A DNA stretch of 46,224 nucleotides. Origin: JBOHCT01 sp050699055. Its GTDB lineage: Bacteria > Actinomycetota > Actinomycetes > Streptosporangiales > JBOHCT01. Location: contig JBOHCT010000004.1 of NCBI GenBank assembly GCA_050699055.1, positions 1-46,224 of the forward strand, given 5' to 3'. Shown one piece after another: positions 23,250-31,816 of this stretch (positions are counted from its first letter, which is position 1; every line of letters begins with the position of its first letter). The position numbers and the translations under genes were made by a program. The notes under the pieces were generated by a model. That model saw nothing but the letters and a program-made list of their open reading frames with translations. It was not told the DNA's origin and made no database searches.

Positions 23250-24797
23250 TCACCGCCGACCGGCGGCGCGGTCGCGGAGTACTGTCTTTTGAAGCTTGCC
23301 GGTGGAGGTCTTGGGCAGGGCGCCGAACACGATGGCCTTGGGCGCCTTGAAGCGGGCCAGCAGGCCGCGTACGTGGTCGATGAGATCGCGTTCGGTTACG
23401 GCCGTGCTCTCGCGAACAGTGACGTAGGCGACGGGCACCTCACCCCAGTGCGGGTCGGGACGCGCGACGACCGCGGACTCCAGGACGTCGGGGTGGGCGT
23501 CGAGTGCCTGCTCGACCTCGACAGAAGCGATGTTCTCCCCGCCGGAGATGATGATGTCCTTGGCGCGGTCCACCAGTTCGACGTACCCGTCGGGATGGGT
23601 GACGCCGAGGTCGCCGGTGCGGAACCATCCGTCCGGGGCAGCGGCTTCGGTCCCGGACTCGTCCTTGTAGTAGCCGAGCATGAGGTCGTTGCCGCGCAGC
23701 GCGATCTCCCCGACTGTCGCGCCGTCGGCGGCGACGTCGCCGCCGTGGGAGTCGACCACCCGGAGCCGCTCAGCGATCACGTTGCCCACGCCCTGGCGGG
23801 CCGTCAGCCGGGCCAGCTTGTCGGTCGAAAGGCCCTCCCAGCCGGGCTGTGGCTGGCAGATGGCGGCCGGGCCATAGGTCTCTGTCAACCCGTACAGGTG
23901 GATGACGTCGATGCCCGCGGACGCGGCGCGGGCGAGCAGTGCCGGACTGGGCGGGGCACCGCCCGTGCACGCCAGCGGCCGCGGAAACAGCGGGGCCTTG
24001 GGCGCGTCGGGGTGATGCAAGAGAGAGCCGAGTACGGTGGGGGCGCCGCAGAGATGGGTCACGCCCTCGTCCCGGATGAGCCGCCAGGCCAGCGCCGGGT
24101 CGATCGCGGGCAGGCACACGTGCGTGGCGCCCGCCGCGGTCACCGCCCATGGGAAGCACCACCCGTTGCAGTGGAACATCGGCAGCGTCCACAGGTACGT
24201 GCTGTCCGGACCGAGCCGCGTGTGCATGGCCATCGCGAGACCCTGCAGGTACGCGCCGCGGTGGTGGTAGACGACACCCTTCGGCTGTCCGGTGGTACCG
24301 CTCGTGTAGTTGATCGAGAGTGGCGCCCGCTCGTCGTCCACGGGAACCAGGAGGGGCTCGGCGGCGCGCAGCCGCCGCTCGTAGTCGTCGTCGGGTACGA
24401 GCAGCGGACTCGTCTCCGCCCGCTCGGCGGCCTGCAGCGCGGGGCCGGCGAGATCGGGGTCGTACAGCAGGACCCGGGCCTCCGCGTGGTCGAGGATATA
24501 GGCCAGTTCGGCCGGGGCCAGCCGGGTGTTCATCGCGACGAGAACCGCCCCCGCCGCCGGCACCGCGAACGTCGCCTCCAACAACAGACGTGTGTTCGGC
24601 GCCAGCACGGCCACCCGGTCACCCGGCCGCACGCCCCCCGCGGCCAGCGCACCCGCCGCACGCCGCGCACGTTCCCACAGCTCCGGGTAGGTGAACCGGC
24701 GGTCGCCGTCGACGACCGCGGTCTTGTCGCGGAAGACGTACGCCGACCGCTCGAGGAGTCGGGTCGGCGACAGCGGCTCGTACGACAGGTCTCGCAT
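23250..24797 (-). CDS. Acyl-CoA synthetase (FadD/AMP-binding family)
   Basis: ANL-superfamily ligase, 515 residues, predicted to convert a fatty or aromatic acid to its CoA thioester. Motifs: A3 INYTSGTTGQPKGVVYHHRG near 168, LPMFHCNGWCFPW, A5 HLYGLTETYGP, A7 GWFRTGDLG, A8 DRAKDIIISGGENIASVEVE, A10 PKTSTGKLQKTVLRD. ATG 24797 follows GAGGGGAG at good spacing. It is divergent from the YdeI pseudogene with a 38-bp gap. The HCNGW motif resembles medium-chain/aryl acyl-CoA synthetases, but substrate is uncertain. Confidence 0.93.
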   Translation of the reverse strand: MRDLSYEPLSPTRLLERSAYVFRDKTAVVDGDRRFTYPELWERARRAAGALAAGGVRPGDRVAVLAPNTRLLLEATFAVPAAGAVLVAMNTRLAPAELAYILDHAEARVLLYDPDLAGPALQAAERAETSPLLVPDDDYERRLRAAEPLLVPVDDERAPLSINYTSGTTGQPKGVVYHHRGAYLQGLAMAMHTRLGPDSTYLWTLPMFHCNGWCFPWAVTAAGATHVCLPAIDPALAWRLIRDEGVTHLCGAPTVLGSLLHHPDAPKAPLFPRPLACTGGAPPSPALLARAASAGIDVIHLYGLTETYGPAAICQPQPGWEGLSTDKLARLTARQGVGNVIAERLRVVDSHGGDVAADGATVGEIALRGNDLMLGYYKDESGTEAAAPDGWFRTGDLGVTHPDGYVELVDRAKDIIISGGENIASVEVEQALDAHPDVLESAVVARPDPHWGEVPVAYVTVRESTAVTERDLIDHVRGLLARFKAPKAIVFGALPKTSTGKLQKTVLRDRAAGRR

Positions 24798-24835
24798 GCG
24801 GTGCTCCCCTCGAACCTCTCGTCTAGAGTCTGCCT

Positions 24836-25470
24836 GTGGCGGCCAAGCCGGAGCTACCCACCCTCTCCTTCGCTTCTCTGGCCGCGTGGGAGGCATGGCT
24901 CCGCACCCCACGAAAACCCTCGGCAAGCCTCGCGTTTCCGCGGGGACCCCGCTGGCCGAGCACCACGCGAGCTCCGCGGGGCTGTGGCTCAAGATCGCAC
25001 GGAAGGGCTCCGGTATCGACAGCGTCTCCTCCGCCGAAGCCATCGACGTGGCCCTCTGCTACGGCTGGATCGACGGGCGGGTGCGTGGGCTCGACGACGC
25101 GTACTGGCTGCAGCGATTCGCTCCGCGCATCCCGAGGAGCAAGTGGTCGAGGGTCAATCGCGACAAGGCCGAGCGGCTGATCGAGTCCGGCGAGATGAGA
25201 TCCGCGGGGCTGCGGGAGGTCGAACGCGCCAAGGCGGACGGCCGGTGGGATGCCGCCTACGACCCCCCGAGCACGGCGACGGTCCCCGATGACCTGCGGA
25301 GGGAGCTGGACAAGAACGAGGCGGCCCGAGAGTTCTTCGCCACGCTCGACAGCAGGAACAGGTATGCGATCCTGCACCGGATCCAGGACGCCAAGCGACC
25401 CGAGACGCGGGCCCGGCGCGTCGAGAAGTACGCCGCGATGCTGAGCGAGGGTAAGAAGATCTATCCGTAG
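24836..25470 (+). pseudogene. Frameshifted YdeI/OmpD-associated family gene
   Basis: The family N-terminus is seen from GTG 24836 (AAKPELPTLSFASLAAWEAW). The rest lies in another frame from about 24952: LAEHHASSAGLWLKIARKGSG, CYGWIDGRVRGLDDAYWLQRF, SKWSRVNRDKAERLI, RYAILHRIQDAKRPETRARRV to the stop at 25470. About 53 extra bases (24899-24951) separate the two parts, and 53 is not a multiple of three. Removing them restores one YdeI-like protein of ~193 residues. A TAGAGT box six bases before the GTG is a leaderless promoter. It is a broken gene unless the downstream part is translated alone; an in-frame ATG at 24898 exists but lacks a ribosome site. Confidence 0.75.
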
Positions 25471-25492
25471 CCGGAGGCCCGGTGATCGACCG

Positions 25493-26911
25493 CTAGCCGG
25501 ACGGGTCGGTGTCCCCGCCGACAGTGGGCGGCGCGGTCTCGTAGACGTGGCCGGCGGGGGTGGTCCAGATAAGCCGCGCGTGCTGGTCCTGTCGCAGCTG
25601 CCAGTCCGGTTGCTGCTTGAGCCTGTGGTGGTGACGACAGAGGCAGGCCAGATTGTGGGCGGCGGTTTCGCCGTCCGGCCAGGCGATCGTGTGGTCGATG
25701 TCGGTACGCCGCGCCGGCTGCCGGCACCCCGGAAACCTGCACGTCGCGTCGCGGGCCCGGACGTAGTCGCCGAGCACGATGCCCGGGGTGTAGGTGCGGC
25801 GGCTCAGCCCGGTGATGGCGCCGGTGGCGGCGTCGGTGTACAGGAACCGCCAGGTGGCGTCGGCGGCGATCGCCCGGGCCACGGAGGCGGGGATCGGCCC
25901 GTACCCGGCCAGCTCGCCGGGGGCCTCGGCCAACCCCAGCAGTGTGGTGGCGGCCACCGTCACACGCGCCTCCCCCATAGGGCGTGGCGCCAGCCCGGCA
26001 CCGCCGGCCCGCGGACCGCGGCCGGCCTCCTCCGCGTCGTACCCGGACCCCGCCTCGCCGCCCGCGCCGCCGGTCGCTGCGGGCCCACCGAAGTGCCGCC
26101 CAGTGAGCAGATCCACCAGCGCGTCGGCGCGGCGCTGGTCCATGGTGCGGGTGTCGTCGGGGGTGGCGGCGGTACGGGCGGCGGTGTCCACCGCGGTCCA
26201 CGCGGCCCGCAGCTCGGTCGCGGTCAGGTACGCCCACAGCTCACCCATGCCGGATTCGGGCAGCGGATGATGCTCCACACGCCGGTCTCTCTTCGCCTTC
26301 TCATGTCGCTTCTCGGCGGCCTTCGGGTCGACCGCGAGCACCGCCCGGCCCACGGCCGCCCGCAGCTGCCCCGGCGTCTGGTCAGCCGCCCGGGCCAGCA
26401 CCCGGTCCTCCACTCGCCGGGCCAGGTCATCGGGCAGGCCGGTCACGCCGTCGGCGATCACCCGAGCCCGCGGCAGAGAAAGGTCACCCCGGGCCAGCGC
26501 GTCGAGCGTGCCCGGCAGCCGATCACACAGGTCCACCGCCAACCCCAGCCGCAGGCACGCCCCCTGCCGCGACAGCCGCAGCACCGGGGCGATCTCATCG
26601 GGGCAGAACTCCGACACCCCCGTGGCGCGAGTCTCCGGGTCGCCCGGGTCACCGCCCCGCTGCGGACGGCGGCGCGCCAGCTCCCGAATCGCCGCGAGTT
26701 GACCGGCCTGCGCCCAAGGCACCAACCGCTCAAACCCGCCGATCGCCTCCACCAGGTCATACCCGCCCAGCTCGGCAGGATCCACGCCCGCCAACACCGC
26801 CGCCTGCCCCGGCCCCGGCGGGTCCGCCAGCGGCGAACCCTCGCCACACGCGTCGCTCTCGACAGCGTCGGCGATGAGCACATCCTCCGTATCGAACATG
26901 CGTTCGATCAT
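25493..26911 (-). CDS. DUF222 / HNH endonuclease domain protein
   Basis: About 472 residues. The N-terminal and middle part is the actinobacterial DUF222/13E12-repeat region (QAAVLAGVDPAELGGYDLVEAIGGFERLVPWAQAGQLAAIRELARR; LARGDLSLPRARVIADGVTGL; MDQRRADALVDLLTG). The C-terminal HNH module is CRFPGCRQPARRTDIDHTIAWPDGETAAHNLACLCRHHHRLKQ, with the two CxxC-like pairs and the His residues. Such genes occur in many copies in actinobacteria and are linked to mobile DNA, but a biological role is not established. The start is uncertain: MIERMFD at about 26911 or the second Met 12 bases later. A linker near residue 300 is Gly-rich. Confidence 0.88.
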   Translation of the reverse strand: MIERMFDTEDVLIADAVESDACGEGSPLADPPGPGQAAVLAGVDPAELGGYDLVEAIGGFERLVPWAQAGQLAAIRELARRRPQRGGDPGDPETRATGVSEFCPDEIAPVLRLSRQGACLRLGLAVDLCDRLPGTLDALARGDLSLPRARVIADGVTGLPDDLARRVEDRVLARAADQTPGQLRAAVGRAVLAVDPKAAEKRHEKAKRDRRVEHHPLPESGMGELWAYLTATELRAAWTAVDTAARTAATPDDTRTMDQRRADALVDLLTGRHFGGPAATGGAGGEAGSGYDAEEAGRGPRAGGAGLAPRPMGEARVTVAATTLLGLAEAPGELAGYGPIPASVARAIAADATWRFLYTDAATGAITGLSRRTYTPGIVLGDYVRARDATCRFPGCRQPARRTDIDHTIAWPDGETAAHNLACLCRHHHRLKQQPDWQLRQDQHARLIWTTPAGHVYETAPPTVGGDTDPSG

Positions 26912-27044
26912 ACCCGGGACGCGCCGACACCCGCCACCCCCAAACCCCTTATCCACAGGGAAAAGCGGGCGCTCACAGGAGGCTACCGCGTGACCGCGCG
27001 CCATCACGCAGACTGGACCACGACAACGGAGCGGAGTCGCCACC

Positions 27045-27500
27045 ATGGACAAGCAAGGCCTGGTTCACCGGGTGCTGCCGCTGCAGAACCGGCTGCTCAA
27101 CCCCCTGGTCGTCGCGCTGATCGATCGCGGGTTCGCGCCGCCCACCTACGCCCTGGTGGAAACCATCGGGCGGCGCACCGGTCGGCGCCGGCTGGTACCT
27201 GTCGCCAATGGCCTCGACGGCGACATGTTCTGGTTGATCGCCGCGCTCGGCGAACGAGCGAGCTACGTGCGCAACCTGCGAGCGAACCCGCGGGTTCGGG
27301 TGAAGGCCCGTCCCGCCAGGCTGCGCGAGGGGCTGCGCATCCGCTGGCGGACCGGCACCGCTCATCCCTTGCCCGAGGACGACGCCAACGCGCGGCACCG
27401 CGAGCTCGGACGCGGTCGACCCGGTTACCGGCTCGACGGCGTGCTGCTGCGCGGCCTGGCCACTGGCGACATGCTCACCGTCCGAATCGACCTCGACTGA
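27045..27500 (+). CDS. Deazaflavin (F420)-dependent nitroreductase family protein (Ddn-like)
   Basis: Small split-barrel protein, 151 residues, of the DUF385/Ddn family that uses reduced F420. Family features are LVETIGRRTGRRRLVPVANGLDGDMFWLIAALGERASYVRNLRANPRVRVKARPARL and the C-terminal GDMLTVRIDLD. Ddn relatives reduce quinones or nitro compounds; the native substrate here is unknown. ATG 27045 is divergent from the HNH gene. The last bases overlap nothing intact; the MFS remnant follows on the other strand. Confidence 0.9.
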   Translation: MDKQGLVHRVLPLQNRLLNPLVVALIDRGFAPPTYALVETIGRRTGRRRLVPVANGLDGDMFWLIAALGERASYVRNLRANPRVRVKARPARLREGLRIRWRTGTAHPLPEDDANARHRELGRGRPGYRLDGVLLRGLATGDMLTVRIDLD

Positions 27501-27529
27501 GCCCTCCCCAGCCGTCCGACCGGAAAACG

Positions 27530-27800
27530 ACCGCGACCACCAGCGCCACTGCCGCGCCGCTCGGTCGGGGCACGCGGCCTGGAGCAGGGCGAGGGAGGAG
27601 GGTACGAGCGCCCCGAGCCGGTCTCCGAGCCCGCCGGCGGGCACCAGCAGGCCGGCGAAGACCAGCGTGTACGCCTCGACCACCCACTGGAGGCCGGACA
27701 CCGCGGTACGCAGATCCCGCCCGATGTCGGGCAGGGCGACGTTCACAACCCCTTACAACCACGTCGGTCACGTCGAGGATGCCGGAGGTTCGCCACCCTG
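27530..27800 (-). pseudogene. N-terminal fragment of an MFS (DHA2-type) efflux transporter
   Basis: From about 27746 the minus strand encodes VALPDIGRDLRTAVSGLQWVVEAYTLVFAGLLVPAGGLGDRLG, the classic first loop and second span of EmrB/QacA-type transporters. Just upstream, in another frame, is ILDVTDVVV, which normally joins directly to NVALPDIG. So a frameshift separates them, and everything after the second span is gone. Confidence 0.7.
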
Positions 27801-27832
27801 AGGGAGGGGTCATCCGCTGCGAACTGGGCGGC

Positions 27833-28426
27833 TCAGACAGCGCGGGCGGTGCCGATGACGTGGGACACCGGCGGGACGAACGGCGGACGGGGGCTGAAGC
27901 GGAAACGCTCGAGCCGGACCATCTCGAAGCCCGCCCTGCGTACGTCTTCGGCCGTGTCGCGGTTCGGGTGACAGCCGCCCCCGAACCACGCCCAGCCCGG
28001 CGTGATCAGATCCTCGATCCAGCCGACGAGGCGGTTCGCTGCCCGTACGTGCTCGTAGAACCGCAGTTCCCCACCCTCGCGCAGGACCTGTCCCGCGACC
28101 GACACAGCGCGCTGAACGTCCGGCACCGAGCACAACACGAGCGCGTACACGACGGCGTCGTACGTGCCGTCGGGCAAAGCCTCGGCGTGCCCGTCGACGA
28201 CCTTCACCGGCACGGGCGCGGAGGGCGCCGCCCGCTCGGCATGCGAGCGGAGTACATCCTCGGGCTCGACGGCCGTGACCTCCTCGACGGTCTCGGGGTA
28301 GTGGGCGAAATTGAGCCCGTTACCCGCGCCGACCTCGAGGACACGGCCGGGCAGGTCGGCCAGCAGGCGGTCGCGGTGCTCGGCGATGCCGCGGCCCTCG
28401 GCCTCGGCACTCATCTTGATATACAT
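27833..28426 (-). CDS. Class I SAM-dependent methyltransferase
   Basis: Protein of ~197 residues. Motif I is RVLEVGAGNGLNFAHYP at about 29-45, followed by EVTAVEPEDVLRSHAERAA (acidic SAM-ribose site EPE), then YDAVVYALVLCSVPDVQRAVSVAGQVLREGGELRFYEHV. The C-terminal GWAWFGGGCHPNRDTAEDVRRAGF is typical of UbiE/phospholipid methyltransferase-like proteins. The start is uncertain: ATG 28426 (MYIKMSAEAEGRG) or 28414. Homologues seem to begin a few residues earlier (PRLARMY is still recognisable upstream without a start codon). The 5' end overlaps the antitoxin gene antisense, so this gene may have lost its original start. Confidence 0.82.
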   Translation of the reverse strand: MYIKMSAEAEGRGIAEHRDRLLADLPGRVLEVGAGNGLNFAHYPETVEEVTAVEPEDVLRSHAERAAPSAPVPVKVVDGHAEALPDGTYDAVVYALVLCSVPDVQRAVSVAGQVLREGGELRFYEHVRAANRLVGWIEDLITPGWAWFGGGCHPNRDTAEDVRRAGFEMVRLERFRFSPRPPFVPPVSHVIGTARAV

Positions 28427-28630
28427 CCGCGCGAGGCGCGGGCCCTCGAGGCTCTTACCCGGGACGGTCGGAGCCGGTCCGAGGCTGTCCGTGCCGCGAT
28501 CCTCCTCGCGTACCGGGAGGAGCGCGCGGCGGAGCTGCGGGCAGAGGCCGAGGCGGCCGCGAACGATCCGGAGGATCTCGCCGAGGCTCGGGCGATTCGC
28601 GCGGAGATGGACGCGATCGGTGCGTGGTGA
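28376..28630 (+). CDS. Ribbon-helix-helix antitoxin of a MazF-type pair (start uncertain)
   Basis: The C-terminal part is clear: HLDIHPREARALEALTRDGRSRSEAVRAAILLAYREERAAEL (ribbon-helix-helix DNA-binding fold) and an acidic tail EAANDPEDLAEARAIRAEMDAIGAW that would cover the toxin. Its stop overlaps the toxin start. No good start codon lies near the first strand; GTG 28376 is the nearest in frame and gives 84 residues with an odd Ala/Gly leader. The 5' ~50 bases are antisense to the methyltransferase start. The antitoxin may be 5'-truncated or use a rare start. Confidence 0.55.
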   Translation: MLGDAAALGLGTHLDIHPREARALEALTRDGRSRSEAVRAAILLAYREERAAELRAEAEAAANDPEDLAEARAIRAEMDAIGAW

Positions 28631-28943
28631 CATCTATCGGCTGCTGCGTGTGCCGAAGGATGTCCGCGGTCATGAGCAACGGGGCCCGCGTTACGCCGTC
28701 GTGCTGCAGGCCGACCACCTGTCCGCATTGTCCACGTGGTTGGTCGCGCCCACCTCTACCAGCGCCCCAGGGCGCTCGTTTCGTCCAGAGATCGACGTGA
28801 ACGGCACCGCGACGCGGGTTGTCGTAGACCAGATGACGGCGGTCGATCACCAGTCCCGTCTCGGGGAGTTCAAAGGCAGGCTGTCCTTGGCCGAGATGGT
28901 CGACGTCGACCGGGCTGTACGAATCATGCTGGGTATCGCCTGA
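28620..28943 (+). CDS. MazF/PemK-type endoribonuclease toxin
   Basis: Type II toxin of 107 residues: VRGDIYRL at the start, EQRGPRYAVVLQADHLSALSTWLVAPTSTSAPGRSFRPEI in the barrel, and VVVDQMTAVDHQSRLGEFKGRLSLAEMVDVDRAVRIMLGI at the end, matching MazF/PemK mRNA interferases. GTG 28620 overlaps the antitoxin stop by 11 bases, the usual coupling. The catalytic Arg of RGPRY and the Thr of MTAVD are present, so it looks intact even though the antitoxin 5' end is doubtful. Confidence 0.85.
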   Translation: MRGDIYRLLRVPKDVRGHEQRGPRYAVVLQADHLSALSTWLVAPTSTSAPGRSFRPEIDVNGTATRVVVDQMTAVDHQSRLGEFKGRLSLAEMVDVDRAVRIMLGIA

Positions 28944-29079
28944 GCGTCCCGAGACACCGAGCGGCCACCGCCCAATCGCTCAAGATCCGCGTCCGCGGTC
29001 CAGGAGTCCACCATTTCTCCAGGTCTCAACCATAAGGACGAGTCTCGTCCGCGCGTTCGGCCCGGGGGCTAGGTGTGAC

Positions 29080-29691
29080 TTACCGCGAGGCCCGGACGCT
29101 GGACGGTCCGCCGCGGCGCAGCAGCCAGGCCGCGAGGACCCCGCCGATGAGGCCGAACATGTGTCCCTGCCATGACACGCCGGGGTGACCCGGCAGTATC
29201 CCGAAGATCATCGTCCCGTACAGCAGTGCCACCACGACCGCGACCACGATGTCGCCCGGCCGACGGTCGATGATCCCCCGAGCGAGAAGGTAGCCGAAGT
29301 AGCCGAAGATCAGGATGCTCGCCCCCAGCGTGACCGTGTTCGGGGGCGCGATCAACCAGACACCCGCGCCACCGACGACGATGACGATCAGGCTCACCGT
29401 CGCCAGCCGCCCCACGCCGCGCAGCGCGGTCAGGAAACCGAGTACGAGCAACGGGATCGTGTTGGCCATCAGGTGGACGAAGCCGGCGTGCAGGAAGGGC
29501 GCGAAGAAGATGTCGTCCAACTCGCTGATCCGACGCGGCGTGATGCCGTACAGGTCCAGGGTGCCCACGGTGGCGTAGTCGAACGCCTCCAGCAGCCACA
29601 TCCCCCCGATCAGCACCACTACGGCCGCCAGCGCACGAAGCACACGCTGGGAGCCCCTTCGTTCCCGCCCCGCTCCCGTCAGGCCTGACAT
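29080..29691 (-). CDS. Rhomboid-family intramembrane serine protease
   Basis: Membrane protein of 203 residues with about six spans. The L1-loop region has FFAPFLHAGFVHLMANTIPLLVLG. The catalytic Ser lies in TVTLGASILIFGYFGYLLARG and the catalytic His in SWQGHMFGLIGGVLAAWLL; these give the Ser-His dyad, although the usual GxSG is GASI here. Such proteases cut membrane proteins within the bilayer; the substrate is unknown. The ATG at 29691 precedes a basic N-terminus. It stands alone, and the downstream MazF gene runs on the other strand. Confidence 0.88.
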   Translation of the reverse strand: MSGLTGAGRERRGSQRVLRALAAVVVLIGGMWLLEAFDYATVGTLDLYGITPRRISELDDIFFAPFLHAGFVHLMANTIPLLVLGFLTALRGVGRLATVSLIVIVVGGAGVWLIAPPNTVTLGASILIFGYFGYLLARGIIDRRPGDIVVAVVVALLYGTMIFGILPGHPGVSWQGHMFGLIGGVLAAWLLRRGGPSSVRASR

Positions 29692-29794
29692 GTCGGCCTA
29701 ACGTCTCCGATCTTCAAAAGGATCCGGGCAACGCGACTCGGAGACAAGACCCCGACCGGGGACGCGGAGTGACCACGGGTACGAAGGCATGGGT

Positions 29795-30538
29795 TCACAG
29801 GGCCAGCCGCTCCCCCGGCACCAGGACCCGCACCTCGGTGCCGGGCGCGTGCGCGGCGGCAGCCCGCCGGAAGCGCTCCGGGGTCCCGTCGTACTTGAGG
29901 AACAGTCGGTCCCTGACAGGTCCGGCGGTGAAGGCGTAATGGATCGGCACCGCCAGCCTGGGCCGAAGCGTCCCGCAGAACTCGCCGGCGTGCTCGGCGC
30001 TCATCACGACCTGACGGTTGAGCGCGGGGCGGATCCGCAGGCCGTTGACGGGCAGCAACGCGAGGTCGGGACCCGGCCAGCGCCGGGCCACCTCGTCGAG
30101 CTCGGAGATCCGCAGCGTGTCAGCTCCGAAGAACACGACGACGCCGCTCCCTTCCAGGACAAAGGTGATCTCGGGTACGGCGTGGCGGGCGGGGGTGGCG
30201 GTGATCCGGACGTCCCCGACGGTCGTCTCCTCCCACGGCTCCAGCTCGGTCACCTCGCTGAACCCGGCCTGTCGCGCCGCCTGGCCCATCCCCCGCTTGA
30301 CCACGAACGGCACCTCCTTGTCCGGGTACGAGGCGAAGGCCGCGAGGTCGTAGTGGTCGTAGTGCGCGTGGCTCGCGATCACCCCGGCCAGCCGCGGCAG
30401 GGTGGTCGGGGTGAAGGCCAGCGGCTCGCCCCGGTGGTAGCCGGGCTTCTCAGAGAACCAGGGGTCGGTGAGGATCCGCTGCCCATCGAAGTCGAGCAAG
30501 GTGCAGGAGTGGGTGACCCGGACAAGGGTGACGGGCAT
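29795..30538 (-). CDS. MBL-fold metal-dependent hydrolase (UlaG-like)
   Basis: Metallo-beta-lactamase-fold protein, 247 residues, of the UPF0173/UlaG-like group. The zinc motif is ASHAHYDHYD (HxHxDH) at about 56-65, followed by TATPARHAVPEITFVLEGSG and FFGADTLRISELDEVA, then VPIHYAFTAGPVRDR with the last ligand His. UlaG is an ascorbate-6-P lactonase, but most relatives have unknown substrates. ATG 30538 follows GGGAGGATCTC. The gene is monocistronic here. Confidence 0.88.
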   Translation of the reverse strand: MPVTLVRVTHSCTLLDFDGQRILTDPWFSEKPGYHRGEPLAFTPTTLPRLAGVIASHAHYDHYDLAAFASYPDKEVPFVVKRGMGQAARQAGFSEVTELEPWEETTVGDVRITATPARHAVPEITFVLEGSGVVVFFGADTLRISELDEVARRWPGPDLALLPVNGLRIRPALNRQVVMSAEHAGEFCGTLRPRLAVPIHYAFTAGPVRDRLFLKYDGTPERFRRAAAAHAPGTEVRVLVPGERLAL

Positions 30539-30596
30539 GAGATCCTCCCAGCCGAGAGGTAGACGAAGGCGTCCACTCATCAGCATGCCATCAGCG

Positions 30597-30913
30597 GCCA
30601 GGCGAAGACGCGGGCGGCGATCCAGCGCCACGTGCGGCTGGGCAGGCCCGACGACGACCCCGCCCTGCGGGCGTATGCCGGGGCGCTCATTGGCGGGATG
30701 ATGGCGCTGACGCTGCCTTTCTTCGTCGAGCAGTCGGCACCCGGCTGGCTCGCGGAGCTCGACACCGCGATCGCGTGGCTGCGCTCCCGAGACGATCGCG
30801 AATGCTCCTTCGTCGATGCCACGAGCTTCGCCCTCATGCGTGAACGAGAGATCGACCGCGCCCTGGCCTTCGACGGGGACTTCTCGGCCGCCGGCTTCGC
30901 GGAACTCCGCTAG
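30597..30913 (+). pseudogene. Fused remnants: TetR C-terminus joined to a PIN-domain C-terminus
   Basis: One open frame joins two unlike pieces. The first (RPDDDPALRAYAGALIGGMMALTLPFFVEQSAPGWLAELDTAIAWL) looks like the ligand-binding end of a TetR regulator. The second (RECSFVDATSFALMREREIDRALAFDGDFSAAGFAEL) is the C-terminus of a PIN toxin with its conserved acidic residues. Neither N-terminus is present and no ribosome site precedes it. It is most simply a deletion joint. Confidence 0.55.
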
Positions 30914-30983
30914 TACATCGTGAACCCCGCCCCTACCGACTCGATGGAATATGTCCAGTCCACCGGCGTGAAGGAGACCGCGT

Positions 30984-31409
30984 TCACACTGGTACGACCG
31001 TGGCGGCGATGCCGAGATGCTCCGGGATCCGGCGCGCGTCGCCGGTGTCGCTGGTGAGCACGGCGTGCGGACCGAGCGTAGCTCGCAGGCTCGCCGCGAG
31101 GTGGGCGTCGGCGACCGAGACCCCCAGAGCGGTCCGCACCCGCGCCGCCCGGTCGGCCCTCGCCGTGTCCAGCGGCACCTCGTCGACCCGCAGCCGGTTG
31201 AGTCCCGCCGCCTTGGCCGCCCGCCGGTCCCAGCCGGCCTCCACGCGAACGGCGGTCGGCACGACGAGGCGCACTGACCCTGCCCTTCGCAGGTTCCGCG
31301 CGGCGACGGCTTCCACCATCGCGAGGACCCGCCGATGCTTGCGGTGCACCGGGTCGGCAAGAGCCTGCACGGCCTCGTTGTCGAAAAGGACGGTGCGGGC
31401 CTGGCTCAC
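30984..31409 (-). CDS. PIN-domain toxin of a VapBC-like pair
   Basis: PIN-like ribonuclease, 141 residues: VLFDNEAVQALADP with the first acidic residue (Asp), PTAVRVEAGWDRR with the second (Glu), and SVADAHLAASLRA plus LTSDTGDARRIPEHLG with the remaining Asp residues. The start is a GTG that overlaps the antitoxin stop (GTGA), typical for a TA pair. Length is normal and all acidic residues are present, so it looks functional. Confidence 0.82.
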   Translation of the reverse strand: MSQARTVLFDNEAVQALADPVHRKHRRVLAMVEAVAARNLRRAGSVRLVVPTAVRVEAGWDRRAAKAAGLNRLRVDEVPLDTARADRAARVRTALGVSVADAHLAASLRATLGPHAVLTSDTGDARRIPEHLGIAATVVPV

Positions 31410-31810
31410 GCGGCCGCCGCAGCGAGCCCGGCCGCGTACACCAACACGTCATCGGGGGTCGGATCGTCCTTGACGGACCCGATCTCCGCGGCGGCCCGAC
31501 GGACCAGGTCAGCTCTCGCGGCGATCGGGTTGCCGTCGATCTCGGCGGTCGCCAGCGCCACCTCGGCGAGGTCCGGTCGCACGCGTGGGTACGCAGCATA
31601 GTGAGCGTCGAGCACCGCCCGCTGCGCGAAAGCCTCCAACGCATCTCGCAGCCCGCGCACCGTCAGGTCCGTGGTCGACGTCGTCAAGCCCAGCTCGGTG
31701 GCAAGAGCGGCCGCGTCTCGAAGGTTGACAGGGAGCCGAACAGACGTCCCCACCGTGTCGTCGCCGGCGGCGTCGAGGTAGTCGAGCAGCCGGGTAAGCC
31801 TCTGATCCAC
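31406..31810 (-). CDS. Antitoxin partner of the PIN-domain toxin
   Basis: 134 residues; VRLPVNLRDAAALATELGLTTSTTDLTVRGLRDALEAFAQRAVLDAHYA suggests a strand-helix-helix DNA-binding part followed by an Ala-rich acidic region that likely binds the toxin. GTG 31810 is chosen because TACAGT (31817-31822) lies six bases upstream, a leaderless promoter. The stop overlaps the toxin start. The family is not one I can name with certainty; context makes antitoxin the best call. Confidence 0.72.
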   Translation of the reverse strand: MDQRLTRLLDYLDAAGDDTVGTSVRLPVNLRDAAALATELGLTTSTTDLTVRGLRDALEAFAQRAVLDAHYAAYPRVRPDLAEVALATAEIDGNPIAARADLVRRAAAEIGSVKDDPTPDDVLVYAAGLAAAAA

Positions 31811-31816
31811 ATGAGG

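Noticed and set aside
25547..28375. Very long plus-strand frame across the HNH and F420 genes
   Set aside because: Shadow frame without domain similarity until the antitoxin end; a product of low stop frequency.
29703..29745. GTCTCCGA/TCGGAGAC inverted repeat upstream of the rhomboid gene
   Set aside because: Eight-base arms with a 27-base gap are weak evidence; likely chance in GC-rich DNA.
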